Positions 54,561 to 64,000 of a stretch of DNA of 64,000 nucleotides are shown here, in pieces. The notes below the pieces were generated by a model, which saw only the letters and a program-made list of their open reading frames with translations, was not told where the DNA came from and searched no databases. Each line of letters starts with the position of its first letter. Positions within the stretch are counted from its first letter, which is position 1. This stretch comes from Crenothrix sp. D3 (GTDB lineage Bacteria > Pseudomonadota > Gammaproteobacteria > Methylococcales > Methylomonadaceae), in contig MBQZ01000094.1 in assembly GCA_002134785.1 (NCBI GenBank), positions 1 through 64,000 of the forward strand, in the 5' to 3' direction. Both the position numbers and the translations under genes were made by a program.

Positions 54561-55455
54561 TGGTCGGAACTATGGGGGCGGGCGTATTAAGAATGGGTTC
54601 AGAGATAGTGGGCTTTGATATGAGGGGTACGGGTGTTGAGTGACTCCAGACAATCATCAGCTCTCTGTTACGATCTAACAGGGATTTAGGCGTAGCCGTA
54701 ATGTTAGCGAAGGGTTTGTTAGGCTGTGAGGTAAATTCATCAACAACACCGACAGGATAACCTTGCGGAAATGTTCCGCCTAAGCCTGATGTTATCAGTA
54801 AATCACCTGGACGAATATCCGCGTTGCTCGGTAAAAAAGGCAAATTCAGTTGGTTTAGTTGACCACTACCTACCGCAATAGTTAGCAAGCCGTTACGGTT
54901 AATCTGCACGGGAATCGCATGATTAAGATCAGTGATTAGCATAATTTCTGAGGTGAGTGGTAAGGCACGAAATACCTGCCCTACCACGCCGTTTGCATCT
55001 AATACGGGTTGTTGTGGATGAACACCAAAATTTGTTCCTTTGTTGACCACAAGAATATGATCATAAGGTGATGTATTAATGGATAATAATTCAGCAATTA
55101 ACACTTGTTCGCCCAGTTTAAAGGAGTTTTCCAATAAAGCACGGAGACGAACATTTTCTTTTTCTAGCGAGTCCAGTTTAAGTAACTGGGTTTGGCGTAC
55201 CAGCTGTTCATTACGCAAGTTCGCATTTTCACGGACTAATGCAGTATAAGAACCGAAAGATTCAGTAGCCTGCTTAATGAGCGCACTAGGCAAGTCAATT
55301 GCATATTTTAATGGATCGACAATATAGGATAACGATAGTCGCAACGTATCCAATTTAGAGCTTCTGTGCTCAGTCACCAACAAGGCAATCGAAGCGATAA
55401 CTGCCACAAGCAGGCGAGTATTAATGGACGGAGCAGTGGCAAATATCAGTTTTAT
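54553..55455 (-). CDS. mreC: Rod-shape determining protein MreC, apparent AUA start
   Basis: 300 residues if counted from ATA at 55455. Sequence upstream of the first standard start (GTG 55407) stays in frame and reads KLIFATAPSINTRLLVAVIA, the normal MreC N-terminus (basic residue, then TM helix). GAGG lies 8 bases before the ATA. A GTG start would remove the cytoplasmic basic segment and part of the helix. Then come a coiled coil (about 65-105, RENANLRNEQL) and the beta domains with VNKGTNFGVHPQQPVLDANG and DLLITSGLGGTFPQGYPVG. MreC scaffolds PBP2-RodA in the periplasm. Confidence 0.85.
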   Translation of the reverse strand: MKLIFATAPSINTRLLVAVIASIALLVTEHRSSKLDTLRLSLSYIVDPLKYAIDLPSALIKQATESFGSYTALVRENANLRNEQLVRQTQLLKLDSLEKENVRLRALLENSFKLGEQVLIAELLSINTSPYDHILVVNKGTNFGVHPQQPVLDANGVVGQVFRALPLTSEIMLITDLNHAIPVQINRNGLLTIAVGSGQLNQLNLPFLPSNADIRPGDLLITSGLGGTFPQGYPVGVVDEFTSQPNKPFANITATPKSLLDRNRELMIVWSHSTPVPLISKPTISEPILNTPAPIVPTNE

Positions 55456-55540
55456 AGCGAAAACCTCGTATCAGTTAAAAACAGAACTATCGGGTGCGTT
55501 ATATCGACAGTAGCTAGAATAAATGGTTTAAAGCAGTGGT

Positions 55541-56599
<1,059 letters not shown>

Positions 56600-56739
56600 T
56601 TAAGGAATGAAAAATAGCGTTACTTTATCAATCAAGCGGGTATTAGAGCAAGATATAAAGTATGATATTTGCCATAATACTGATTTAGATACACCAATAG
56701 TCCACCGTATAAATTGAATTTTAAGTAAGGAGCAAAAAA

Positions 56740-58173
56740 ATGGCGCAATGGGAAACTGTTATTGGGTTGGAAATTCACGCACAACTCGCCACAAAATCCA
56801 AAATTTTTTCAGGTGCATCTACTGCCTATGGCGCAGAACCTAATACTCAAGCCTGTGCCGTTGATTTAGGCTTACCAGGTGTGTTGCCTGTACTCAACGA
56901 AGACGCAGTTTATAAAGCAGTCATTTTTGGCATGGCAATTGAAGCTCACATCGCACCTTATTCTGTATTTGCTCGAAAAAATTATTTTTACCCTGACTTG
57001 CCGAAAGGCTATCAAATCAGTCAAATGGATTTACCCATCGTTGGTATCGGACATATCGACATTGAAGTTGATGGTGAAACCAAGCGCATTGGCGTGACGC
57101 GTGCGCATTTAGAAGAAGACGCAGGTAAATCACTGCATGAAAGTTTCCACGGTTTAAGCGGCATCGACTTAAACCGTGCGGGTACGCCATTATTAGAAAT
57201 TGTTTCTGAACCTGATTTGCGTTCAGCCAAAGAAGCAGTCGCTTATATGCGCACGCTGCATGAATTAGTGCGTTATTTAGGTATCTGTGATGGCAATATG
57301 CAGGAAGGCTCATTTCGTTGTGATGCTAACGTCTCGGTGCGCCCTAAAGGACAAGCAGAATTTGGTACTCGCGCGGAAATTAAAAACATCAATTCGTTTA
57401 AATTTGTTGAAAAAGCCATCAATCATGAAATTGCCCGCCAAATTGAATTGATAGAAAACGGCGGTACAGTGGTACAAGAAACCCGTTTGTATGATTCAGT
57501 GAAAGATGAAACCCGCTCTATGCGTAGTAAAGAAGAAGCCAACGATTACCGCTACTTTCCTGATCCTGACTTACTGCCTGTTCATATCAGCGAAGACTTT
57601 AAAGCTCAAATCAAAGCCGAACTGCCCGAATTACCCAAAGCGAAAAAACAACGCTTTAAAACGGAGTATGCCTTAGATGATGAGAACGCAACCATTCTTA
57701 CTTCATCACGACCTTTAGCGGATTATTTTGAAGCGGTGGTTAAACAATCGGGTTGTGAAGCTAAACTGTGTGCTAATTGGATGACAGGTACTTTATCTGC
57801 CGCCTTGAATAAAGCAGGTTTAGATATTATCGATTCACCTGTTAATGAACAACGTTTTGCCAGTTTATTGGCGCGTATCGCTGACAACACCATTTCTGGC
57901 AACATTGCCAAACAAGTGTTTGAAGCACTTTGGCAAGGCACTGATACGACGGATGAAATTATTGAAGCCCAAGGCTTAAAACAAATTACGGACACAGGCG
58001 CGATTGAAGCGATTATCACTGAAATCATTGCGGCGAATGCCAAACAAGTGGAGCAGTACCGTGGGGGCAATGAAAAAATGTTTGGCTTTTTTGTTGGGCA
58101 GGTCATGAAAGCCATGCAAGGCAAAGCTAATCCTGCTGAAGTGAATAAAATATTGAACGCTAAGCTATCGTAG
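56740..58173 (+). CDS. gatB: Aspartyl/glutamyl-tRNA amidotransferase subunit B
   Basis: 477 residues. [35 protein letters not shown] and [15 protein letters not shown] are GatB motifs; a C-terminal YqeY-like tail domain (about 330-477) binds tRNA. GatCAB converts misacylated Glu-tRNA(Gln) and Asp-tRNA(Asn). AAGGAG stands 8 bases before the ATG. gatC and gatA, often found just upstream next to mreB, are not here; the 155-bp gap to mreB has no room for them. Confidence 0.96.
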   Translation: MAQWETVIGLEIHAQLATKSKIFSGASTAYGAEPNTQACAVDLGLPGVLPVLNEDAVYKAVIFGMAIEAHIAPYSVFARKNYFYPDLPKGYQISQMDLPIVGIGHIDIEVDGETKRIGVTRAHLEEDAGKSLHESFHGLSGIDLNRAGTPLLEIVSEPDLRSAKEAVAYMRTLHELVRYLGICDGNMQEGSFRCDANVSVRPKGQAEFGTRAEIKNINSFKFVEKAINHEIARQIELIENGGTVVQETRLYDSVKDETRSMRSKEEANDYRYFPDPDLLPVHISEDFKAQIKAELPELPKAKKQRFKTEYALDDENATILTSSRPLADYFEAVVKQSGCEAKLCANWMTGTLSAALNKAGLDIIDSPVNEQRFASLLARIADNTISGNIAKQVFEALWQGTDTTDEIIEAQGLKQITDTGAIEAIITEIIAANAKQVEQYRGGNEKMFGFFVGQVMKAMQGKANPAEVNKILNAKLS

Positions 58174-58214
58174 CTTGAATAGAGCGATAACGAAACTGAA
58201 CAATCATCACAGAA

Positions 58215-59678
58215 ATGTTAGGTTACGTTATCGCTAACTCAACCTTGTACCTACATTCCCGTCTTAAAAACCTCTCCTTATTTTCAAAAATGCTCACACA
58301 CGTCTCGCCCATTCCTAAATCACAAATTTCTGCCCGACAAAATTTGCGGTGGCTGTTTATCCTCAGAAACATGATGGTCGCCAGTGAATCACTGCTGATT
58401 TTTATCTCAGTGTATGTGCTGAATATTCGACTACCCGAACAACAGCTCTGGCTAGTCATCGCGTCGATTGTTGCTGTTAATGTGTACACATTAATACGCT
58501 TGGATACCGATGAATCAGTGACGCACCTAGAGATTTTTTTGCAACTCAGTATGGATGTACTGGGTATTGCGGGTTTGCTATATCTAACAGGTGGCGCGTC
58601 CAATCCTATTATTTGGGTGTTTTTGTTACCCGTGATTATTGCCGCTATCATGCTACCGCAGTCATTCGCGTGGAATATGGTTATTTTAACGACCACCTTA
58701 TACACAATATTGATTACTTATAACGTGCCGTTGCCGTCTATAGAACCACACGCGCCCGATCCAGCAATGAGTCATTCTGATATGAGTAGCTATCAAATGC
58801 TACGACAGGCGCATATTCTCAGTGACAAACATTATTTTAATTTGCATATGTTTGGGATGTGGTTTGGTTTTGTATTTAGTGCGGGTTTGGTGGCTTTTTT
58901 TGTGGTGGCATTGTCTAAAGCCTTAAAAGTTCAAGAACGTAGTTTAGCCGAAGCGCGTGAAAGTGCATTACGCGATGAACGCGTCGTCGCACTCGGCACA
59001 TTAGCTGCCAGTGCCGCGCACGACATGGGGACACCTTTAGGCATCATTGCTATCGTTGCACATGAATTGGAACAAGAATACCCCGCACATCTTTATCCTG
59101 ATTTGCATCAGAAAGCCATCATCATGCAGCAACAAATTAATCGTTGCAAAGAGACGCTGTCGGTGATGTCAGCTTCAGCGGGGGAGATGCGTGCCGAGTC
59201 GGGTGGCAGTATGTTATTGACTGACTATATCGACAGCGTGATTATGCAATGGCGTACCCACCAGCCATCGGCAAAACTGAATTTTTTTATCGAGTCAACC
59301 GTTGCTATGGATGCAAAAATCATTGCTGAACGCACACTCACCCATTCCATTATTAACATTTTAAATAACGCAGCCGAAGCCACACAGCCTGAATTAGGCA
59401 TCGAATTTCATGCTGATTGGGACTTAGAACAAGCTACCTTTAAAATCTGTGATTTTGGCTCAGGGCTACCACCCGAATTACTTGAATTTGCAGGCAAGCA
59501 ACCTGTCGTGAGTAAAAAGCGTGGTTTAGGCGTGGGCTTATTTTTAACTTACTCCACCATCAGTCGTTTGGGTGGCAAAATTAACCTTTATAATAAGGAG
59601 GGAGGGGGGGCGTGCGTCGAAATCACCCTGCCTCTTTTAACCATCGAGAATCATAATGACAACTACGGAAACGGATAA
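58215..59678 (+). CDS. RegB/PrrB-type redox-sensing histidine kinase
   Basis: 487 residues with six membrane helices (about 47-235). The quinone-site-like motif GGASNPI (126-132) matches GGGTNPF of RegB. The H-box is SAAHDMGTPLG with His269, the RegB-type sequence; Cys311 in INRCKETL fits the redox-active Cys of RegB. ATP motifs are NILNNAAEA, DFGSG and GLGVGLFLTYS. RegB senses the quinone pool and oxygen and controls respiration, CO2 fixation or N2 fixation. The start could also be ATG 58290. Confidence 0.9.
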   Translation: MLGYVIANSTLYLHSRLKNLSLFSKMLTHVSPIPKSQISARQNLRWLFILRNMMVASESLLIFISVYVLNIRLPEQQLWLVIASIVAVNVYTLIRLDTDESVTHLEIFLQLSMDVLGIAGLLYLTGGASNPIIWVFLLPVIIAAIMLPQSFAWNMVILTTTLYTILITYNVPLPSIEPHAPDPAMSHSDMSSYQMLRQAHILSDKHYFNLHMFGMWFGFVFSAGLVAFFVVALSKALKVQERSLAEARESALRDERVVALGTLAASAAHDMGTPLGIIAIVAHELEQEYPAHLYPDLHQKAIIMQQQINRCKETLSVMSASAGEMRAESGGSMLLTDYIDSVIMQWRTHQPSAKLNFFIESTVAMDAKIIAERTLTHSIINILNNAAEATQPELGIEFHADWDLEQATFKICDFGSGLPPELLEFAGKQPVVSKKRGLGVGLFLTYSTISRLGGKINLYNKEGGGACVEITLPLLTIENHNDNYGNG

Positions 59679-60204
59679 ACCGCGCTTATTGCTAGTCGAT
59701 GATGACGTGACGTTTTGCATGGTGTTAAAAAGCGCGTTAGAAAAAAGAAATTATGAAGTGCTAGTGGCTAACGATGTCAGTAGTGGTATTTTACTGGCTG
59801 AACAAAACTTACCCGAATATGCGGTGATTGATTTGCGTATCGGTTATGAGTCGGGCTTAGAGCTGGTGAAAGCACTCATTGCCTTGGATGATAATACCCA
59901 AATTGTCATGCTAACAGGGTTTGCTAGTATTGCCACTGCGGTCGAAGCCATTAAATTAGGCGCGGTGCATTATTTAACCAAGCCTGCCAATGCCGATGAA
60001 ATTGTTCACGCGCTTAATAAAAATGACGGTGATTCTGCGGTCTCTATCAGTGAAAACCCATTATCGGTTAAACGCTTAGAATGGGAGCATTTACAAAAAG
60101 TGCTGATGCAGCATGAAGGCAATATCTCTGCCGCCGCCCGCGCTTTGAATATGCACCGCCGTACTTTGCAACGCAAATTAGAAAAAAAACCAGTACGCGA
60201 ATAA
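59656..60204 (+). CDS. RegA/PrrA-type response regulator
   Basis: 182 residues. The receiver domain has DDD at 15-17, the phospho-acceptor Asp59 (AVIDLRIGYESG) and Lys in YLTKPAN (about 109). A Fis-like helix-turn-helix (GNISAAARALNMHRRTLQRKL) is joined directly, without AAA domain, as in RegA, PrrA and ActR. The gene overlaps the kinase gene by 23 nt. It would regulate redox-responsive genes. Confidence 0.93.
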   Translation: MTTTETDKPRLLLVDDDVTFCMVLKSALEKRNYEVLVANDVSSGILLAEQNLPEYAVIDLRIGYESGLELVKALIALDDNTQIVMLTGFASIATAVEAIKLGAVHYLTKPANADEIVHALNKNDGDSAVSISENPLSVKRLEWEHLQKVLMQHEGNISAAARALNMHRRTLQRKLEKKPVRE

Positions 60205-60243
60205 CAAAGCACACTATAAATAAATAACATTGGGAGTAGGAAT

Positions 60244-60999
60244 ATGGTAAGTCTATCCGATCATGATTTAAATGAAGACTATGAAAAAGCACAGATTCGG
60301 CAATTTTTTCAGCAGCGACAAGAAGGAATTTGTGTTGAGGTTGGCGCGAATGAACCTGTTTCAGTGTGTTCACAAAGCCTGCATTTAGAAGAGCAATTAA
60401 ATTGGCGATGTGTATTAATTGAACCCAATCCAAGTCTAGCGCAAAAAGCGGTACAACTTAGACCTAAAGCCACCGTTTGTGAAGTCGCTTGTACTTGCCC
60501 TGAAAATATCGGCACGATGGTATTGAGTATTCCACTGGATGATAATAATCAGGAAGTCACAGGTCATGCCGCATTAGAAAAAAATGCCGATGAACATAAC
60601 TATCAACACCATAACAGCATAGAAGTCCAAGCGGATACCTTGACACATATTTTGCAAACCCAACAGATTCAGCAGATTGATTTTTTGTCGATTGATGTGG
60701 AAGGCGCGGAAATGGATGTGTTATTAGGCTTAGATTTTAGTCTTTATCAGCCGCAATTAATCTTGTTAGAAGACAAGCACTTGTATTTGAAAAAACATTT
60801 ATTTTTAAAGCAACAAGGTTATAAATTAGTACGCCGACTCAATAGAAATTGTTGGTATATATTGAAAGACCTCCCTCCGCCCGCTGTCCCTATGTTAGAA
60901 AAACTCAAATTATTTAAACGTATGTACATCAGCATTTGGTTTAAAAAAATCCATTATGCGTTTAGACATCAGACATTAAAGCCGTTTCAAACGTTGTAA
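60244..60999 (+). CDS. FkbM family methyltransferase
   Basis: 251 residues. CVEVGANEPVS is the SAM-binding loop, RCVLIEPNPSLAQKA the second motif, and IDFLSIDVEGAEMDVLLG is the hallmark of FkbM-type methyltransferases (EGxExxVL). They methylate sugars, lipids or antibiotic precursors; the substrate here is unknown. GGGAG precedes the ATG. It lies 40 bp after the RegA gene, but shares no clear function with it. A palindromic repeat (61021-61045) follows. Confidence 0.8.
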   Translation: MVSLSDHDLNEDYEKAQIRQFFQQRQEGICVEVGANEPVSVCSQSLHLEEQLNWRCVLIEPNPSLAQKAVQLRPKATVCEVACTCPENIGTMVLSIPLDDNNQEVTGHAALEKNADEHNYQHHNSIEVQADTLTHILQTQQIQQIDFLSIDVEGAEMDVLLGLDFSLYQPQLILLEDKHLYLKKHLFLKQQGYKLVRRLNRNCWYILKDLPPPAVPMLEKLKLFKRMYISIWFKKIHYAFRHQTLKPFQTL

Positions 61000-61020
61000 A
61001 ACCAGCCGCTAACTGTAAAT

Positions 61021-61045
61021 GTTGGGGTTTGTACCTCACCCCAAC
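61021..61045. repeat. Palindromic repeat GTTGGGGT/ACCCCAAC
   Basis: GTTGGGGT (61021-61028) and ACCCCAAC (61038-61045) form a perfect 8-bp stem with a 9-base loop, followed by CTACAC. It resembles other dispersed intergenic repeats with GTTGGGGT...ACCCCAACCTAC. It lies between the FkbM gene and nagZ and may end transcription. Confidence 0.7.
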
Positions 61046-61077
61046 CTACACAATTCATCTAACACAATAACCAAACC

Positions 61078-62094
61078 ATGACTAAACAACCCTTTGGCCC
61101 GATTATGCTCGATGTGTCGGGCTTAACATTGACTGCGCATGAGCGTGACATCATCAATCACCCCAACACTGGCGCGGTGATATTGTTTTCCCGCAACTAC
61201 GAAAGCCCAGAGCAAGTCACCGCGCTGATTAACGATATTCGTGCAGCAAGAAACGGCGATATTTTAATCGCTGTCGATCAAGAAGGCGGTAGAGTACAAC
61301 GGTTTCGTACTGGCTTTACGCGCTTACCGCCTGCATCTTCTTATGCTAATGAACCCGAATTGGCTGAACAAGCAGGTTGGTTAATGGCGATGGAATTATT
61401 AGCCGTCGGCGTGGATTTTAGTTTCGCACCCGTGTTAGATATTGATTGCGGAGTCAGTGAAATTATCGGTGATCGTTCGTTCTCGACAGATGCCGAGTTA
61501 GCAACGCACTTGTCGAGTTTATTCAGAAAAGGCATGAACACTGCGGGTATGGCAGCCACAGGTAAGCATTTTCCTGGTCACGGCGCAGTCGCCTTAGATT
61601 CACATTTAACGCTCCCTGTTGATGAGCGCGATTTAGACAGCATCCGTGCCAAAGACTTGCAACCATTCGCCCAACTGATTAATGAAGGCTTGGAAGCCAT
61701 CATGCCCGCGCATGTTGTTTATTCAAAAGTTGACCCCAATCCAGCGGGCTTTTCTCCGTTTTGGTTGCAACAAATTTTGCGCGGGGAACTCAACTTTAAC
61801 GGCACAATTTTCAGTGATGATTTAAGCATGGAAGGTGCGGCGAGTGTTGGCGATTTTCCCGAACGCGCCAGACAAGCGCAACTTGCAGGTTGTGACATGA
61901 TTTTAGTGTGCAATAATCCTGCCGCAGCTGAACAAGTGCTAAATGCTTTGCCTGTGACCGTAGACCCACTCAGGCAACACCGTCTGCAAGCCATGCAAGG
62001 CAAGTTTCATCTCAACCGCGAACAATTAATGAATACTCAACAATGGCAACATATTACTAATCTTCTTACCCAAGGTAATCAACACCATGCTTAA
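61078..62094 (+). CDS. nagZ: Beta-N-acetylhexosaminidase NagZ
   Basis: 338 residues, glycoside hydrolase family 3. VDQEGGRVQRFRTGFTRLPP near residue 65, ATGKHFPGHGAVALDSH (about 160) with the catalytic His, and IFSDDLSMEGA (nucleophile Asp about 243) are all NagZ motifs. Cytoplasmic NagZ removes GlcNAc from anhydromuropeptides in wall recycling. It overlaps the next gene by 8 nt; nagZ with a purine-salvage pair is a known gammaproteobacterial order. Confidence 0.94.
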   Translation: MTKQPFGPIMLDVSGLTLTAHERDIINHPNTGAVILFSRNYESPEQVTALINDIRAARNGDILIAVDQEGGRVQRFRTGFTRLPPASSYANEPELAEQAGWLMAMELLAVGVDFSFAPVLDIDCGVSEIIGDRSFSTDAELATHLSSLFRKGMNTAGMAATGKHFPGHGAVALDSHLTLPVDERDLDSIRAKDLQPFAQLINEGLEAIMPAHVVYSKVDPNPAGFSPFWLQQILRGELNFNGTIFSDDLSMEGAASVGDFPERARQAQLAGCDMILVCNNPAAAEQVLNALPVTVDPLRQHRLQAMQGKFHLNREQLMNTQQWQHITNLLTQGNQHHA

Positions 62095-62650
62095 TGAAAT
62101 TCAAGACCTGCAAGAAATTCAACAAATACAGGAAAACGCTGATTTACTGTACGATGAGCAAGCTGTAGAAGCCGCTTTGGATGCAATGGCAGCTGATATT
62201 AATAGCCAACTGGCGGACACTAATCCTATCGTGTTATGCGTGATGAATGGCGGTATTGTGACAGCGGGTAAACTGCTTACGCGCTTAACCATGCAGTTAA
62301 ATATCGATGCCATTAATGCCAGTCGTTATAGAAATCAAACCTTTGGTGGTGGTATTGATTGGATATTAAAACCGCGTGCCATATTACAAGACCGCACCGT
62401 ATTAATTGTTGATGACATCCTAGATGAAGGCATTACCCTCGCCGCAATTCATGAATACTGCATACAACAAGGTGCGCGAGCGGTTTACAGCGCGGTATTA
62501 ATTGATAAAAAATTGGGACATGACAAACCGATTAAGGCTGATTTTGTTGGCTTAGAAACAGAAAATCGTTATTTATTTGGCTATGGCATGGACTATAAAG
62601 GTTATTGTCGTAACGCGGCTGGCATTTATGCCTGTAAAGAAAATTCTTAA
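62087..62650 (+). CDS. Hypoxanthine-guanine phosphoribosyltransferase
   Basis: 187 residues. The PRPP motif is VLIVDDILDEGITL (about 105-118); VLCVMNGGIVTAGKLL gives the pyrophosphate loop and KADFVGLETENRYLFGYGMDY the base-binding part. It makes IMP or GMP from hypoxanthine or guanine. Its neighbour mtnP should release hypoxanthine from methylthioinosine, so the two form a salvage route. An N-terminal Gln/Glu-rich helix of about 20 residues is extra. Confidence 0.9.
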   Translation: MLNEIQDLQEIQQIQENADLLYDEQAVEAALDAMAADINSQLADTNPIVLCVMNGGIVTAGKLLTRLTMQLNIDAINASRYRNQTFGGGIDWILKPRAILQDRTVLIVDDILDEGITLAAIHEYCIQQGARAVYSAVLIDKKLGHDKPIKADFVGLETENRYLFGYGMDYKGYCRNAAGIYACKENS

Positions 62651-62661
62651 GGAAACAGATT

Positions 62662-63399
62662 ATGACAACATTAGCAATTATCGGCGGTACAGGTTTAACG
62701 CAACTCAGCGACCTAAAAATTATTAAACGTGAGCGATTAGACACGCCTTATGGCGCACCGTCTGCTGACTTTATCACAGGCGAATTAAACGGCAAATCGG
62801 TTGTTTTTCTAGCACGCCACGGTAATCCGCACACCATCGCCCCACATAAAATAAACTACCGTGCCAATATTTGGGGACTTAAACAGCTGGGTATTACCGA
62901 AATTGTCGCCGTCGCCGCTGTCGGTGGGATTACCGAAGCGATGAAACCCGCACATATCGCCATTCCCGACCAACTGATTGATTATAGCCACGGGCGTAAA
63001 CACACGTTTTTTGATGATGAAAACTATCCCGTTACCCACATTGACTTTACTTATCCATACAACCGCCGCTTACGCGAACTGTTAATCACCGCCGCCGCCA
63101 ACGCGAATATCGCTATCACTCCAGAAAGTACTTACGGCTGCACCCAAGGCCCACGTTTAGAAACCCCCGCTGAAATTAAACGCATGGCACAAGACGGCTG
63201 CGATTTAGTCGGTATGACCGCCATGCCAGAAGCCGCCTTAGCCAAAGAATTAGACATAGAATACGCTGCCATTTCTGTAGTCGCCAACTGGGCGGCAGGC
63301 GTGACTGAAGGTGAAATTACGATGGCAGAAATTGAACATAATTTGCATAGTGGTATGGCTAATACCGCGCTGTTGTTGAAGGCGTTTATAGCGTTGTAG
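62662..63399 (+). CDS. mtnP: S-methyl-5'-thioinosine phosphorylase (MTAP/MTIP family)
   Basis: 245 residues. LAIIGGTGLTQL is the phosphate loop; FLARHGNPHTIAPHKINYR and GMTAMPEAALAKEL are conserved in methylthioadenosine-type phosphorylases. In pseudomonads the enzyme next to nagZ acts on methylthioinosine, giving hypoxanthine and methylthioribose 1-phosphate; the hypoxanthine phosphoribosyltransferase gene next door supports this here. MTA as substrate cannot be excluded. The stop codon touches the GTACGC palindrome. Confidence 0.88.
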   Translation: MTTLAIIGGTGLTQLSDLKIIKRERLDTPYGAPSADFITGELNGKSVVFLARHGNPHTIAPHKINYRANIWGLKQLGITEIVAVAAVGGITEAMKPAHIAIPDQLIDYSHGRKHTFFDDENYPVTHIDFTYPYNRRLRELLITAAANANIAITPESTYGCTQGPRLETPAEIKRMAQDGCDLVGMTAMPEAALAKELDIEYAAISVVANWAAGVTEGEITMAEIEHNLHSGMANTALLLKAFIAL

Positions 63400-63400
63400 G

Positions 63401-63414
63401 GTACGCTTGCGTAC
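63401..63414. repeat. Short palindrome GTACGC-TT-GCGTAC after mtnP
   Basis: A perfect 6-bp palindrome with a 2-base centre, preceded by GTAGG overlapping the mtnP stop (63397-63399). It matches the core of the palindrome at 49445-49472. Confidence 0.7.
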
Positions 63415-63445
63415 TAATTAACATAATTTAGTGAGGAAAGTTTTA

Positions 63446-63952
63446 ATGAATGCACAAGTTTTAACGCCAACAAAAGCCGATTTCAAACTTACCTTACTGG
63501 ATGCAGAGGCTGAATCTGTTTTGAGTAGCGACCTTTATTTATGGCTCTGTGAGAATGGCTTGCCTAGTGAAGTCGCTATTAGATTAAAAGACCTGATTAA
63601 CGTTACTGCAAAAGTTGCTGACCGCGTTATTAATATCGGTAAAATTGTTCTAATTAAAATTATCGAGTTTATTAAAGCCCATCCGAATCTTGCTATTGGT
63701 ATTGCTGTCGGAGCCGCGATTGGGGCATTGGTCAGTATGATTCCTTTTTTAGGTGTTTATTTAGCACCAATTGTTACCGCAATTGCAGTCACTATTGGTG
63801 CGATTGCAGGTCATCGACTTGATAAAATTGAACAAGGAAAAGTCGTCAATACAACTGATGGTTTAATTGCTATAGGACAAGATGTTATTGAAATAGCCAA
63901 GGCATTTTTTAAGTTGCTTATCGATATTTTCAACACCATATTTGAACAATAA
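63446..63952 (+). CDS. Unrecognised small protein with Gly/Ala-rich hydrophobic segment
   Basis: 168 residues from the ATG at 63446 (GAGGA about 9 bases upstream); a GTG at 63431 is too close to that site. I do not recognise the family. The first 55 residues are soluble and acidic; residues about 85-130 are very hydrophobic and Gly-rich (IGIAVGAAIGALVSMIPFLG and GAIAGHRL), a hairpin of two helices; the C-terminus is amphipathic (FFKLLIDIFNTIFEQ). The arrangement recalls small pore-forming or glycine-zipper proteins, but no function is claimed. Confidence 0.6.
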   Translation: MNAQVLTPTKADFKLTLLDAEAESVLSSDLYLWLCENGLPSEVAIRLKDLINVTAKVADRVINIGKIVLIKIIEFIKAHPNLAIGIAVGAAIGALVSMIPFLGVYLAPIVTAIAVTIGAIAGHRLDKIEQGKVVNTTDGLIAIGQDVIEIAKAFFKLLIDIFNTIFEQ

Positions 63953-64000
63953 CTTTTAGGGTAGGTGTGATGTGAAATGTTCACGAACTCAAAAGTAACA

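Overview
The window looks like chromosome from a gammaproteobacterium of moderate-to-low GC, most likely a methanotroph or methylotroph of the Methylococcales type. The reasons are gammaproteobacterial gene orders (lepA-lepB-DUF4845-rnc-era, rplU-rpmA-obgE...proB, rpmH-rnpA-yidD-yidC-mnmE, mreBCD-mrdA-rodA, dacA-dat-ybeD-lipB-lipA, nagZ-hpt-mtnP) together with C1-metabolism genes: a formaldehyde-activating-enzyme homologue, a serine-glyoxylate aminotransferase and a hydroxypyruvate/glyoxylate reductase-like dehydrogenase. The genus cannot be fixed from the sequence alone. Most genes are housekeeping.

Layout. 1-0.8 kb: N-terminal part of a PAS sensor protein running off the left edge. 1.1-6.4 kb: lepA, lepB, DUF4845, rnc, era, pdxJ (no recO between era and pdxJ). 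6.5-9 kb, minus strand: a sigma-54 activator without receiver domain, a TauE/DsbD-like membrane protein, pyrF. 9.2-10.5 kb: a CHAT-type protease pseudogene cut by a decayed IS with 17-bp terminal repeats. 10.6-13.5 kb: a Do-type protease, moaB, a DUF423 protein, an Ivy-like lysozyme inhibitor. 13.6-18.9 kb: dnaA diverging from rpmH-rnpA-yidD-yidC, then mnmE. 19-22.4 kb: a pqiAABC lipid-transport operon with pqiA split in two. 22.4-27.4 kb: the Fae homologue, two small exported proteins, the dehydrogenase, an HTH-GIY-YIG fusion and sgaA. 27.5-29.9 kb: a cupredoxin and an unusual multicopper oxidase.

29.9-34.7 kb is the rplU-rpmA-obgE-proB operon, interrupted between obgE and proB by an AAA ATPase plus DUF4276 (TOPRIM-like) pair resembling anti-phage modules; the pair is joined by 4-nt overlaps to itself and to proB. 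34.9-39.8 kb: ispB, a diguanylate cyclase with a small binding-protein partner, and recD. 40-45.4 kb: a putative extracellular electron-transfer cluster: a Met-less monoheme cytochrome c, a decaheme MtrA/PioA-type cytochrome, an MtrB/PioB-type outer-membrane barrel, an inner-membrane monoheme protein and a UbiE-like methyltransferase. No outer-surface cytochrome is present, as in the Mto/Pio iron-oxidation arrangement.

45.7-51 kb: ubiX, a His-rich RlpA protein, and dacA-dat-ybeD-lipB-lipA (wall maturation and lipoate). 51-56.6 kb, minus strand: mreB-mreC-mreD-mrdA-rodA, the cell-shape operon; mreC seems to begin at an AUA codon. 56.7-64 kb: gatB without gatCA, a RegB/RegA redox two-component pair, an FkbM methyltransferase, nagZ, a purine phosphoribosyltransferase, methylthioinosine phosphorylase and an unrecognised membrane protein. 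Short palindromic repeats occur at many gene ends; one spans the ybeD stop codon and the lipB start codon.
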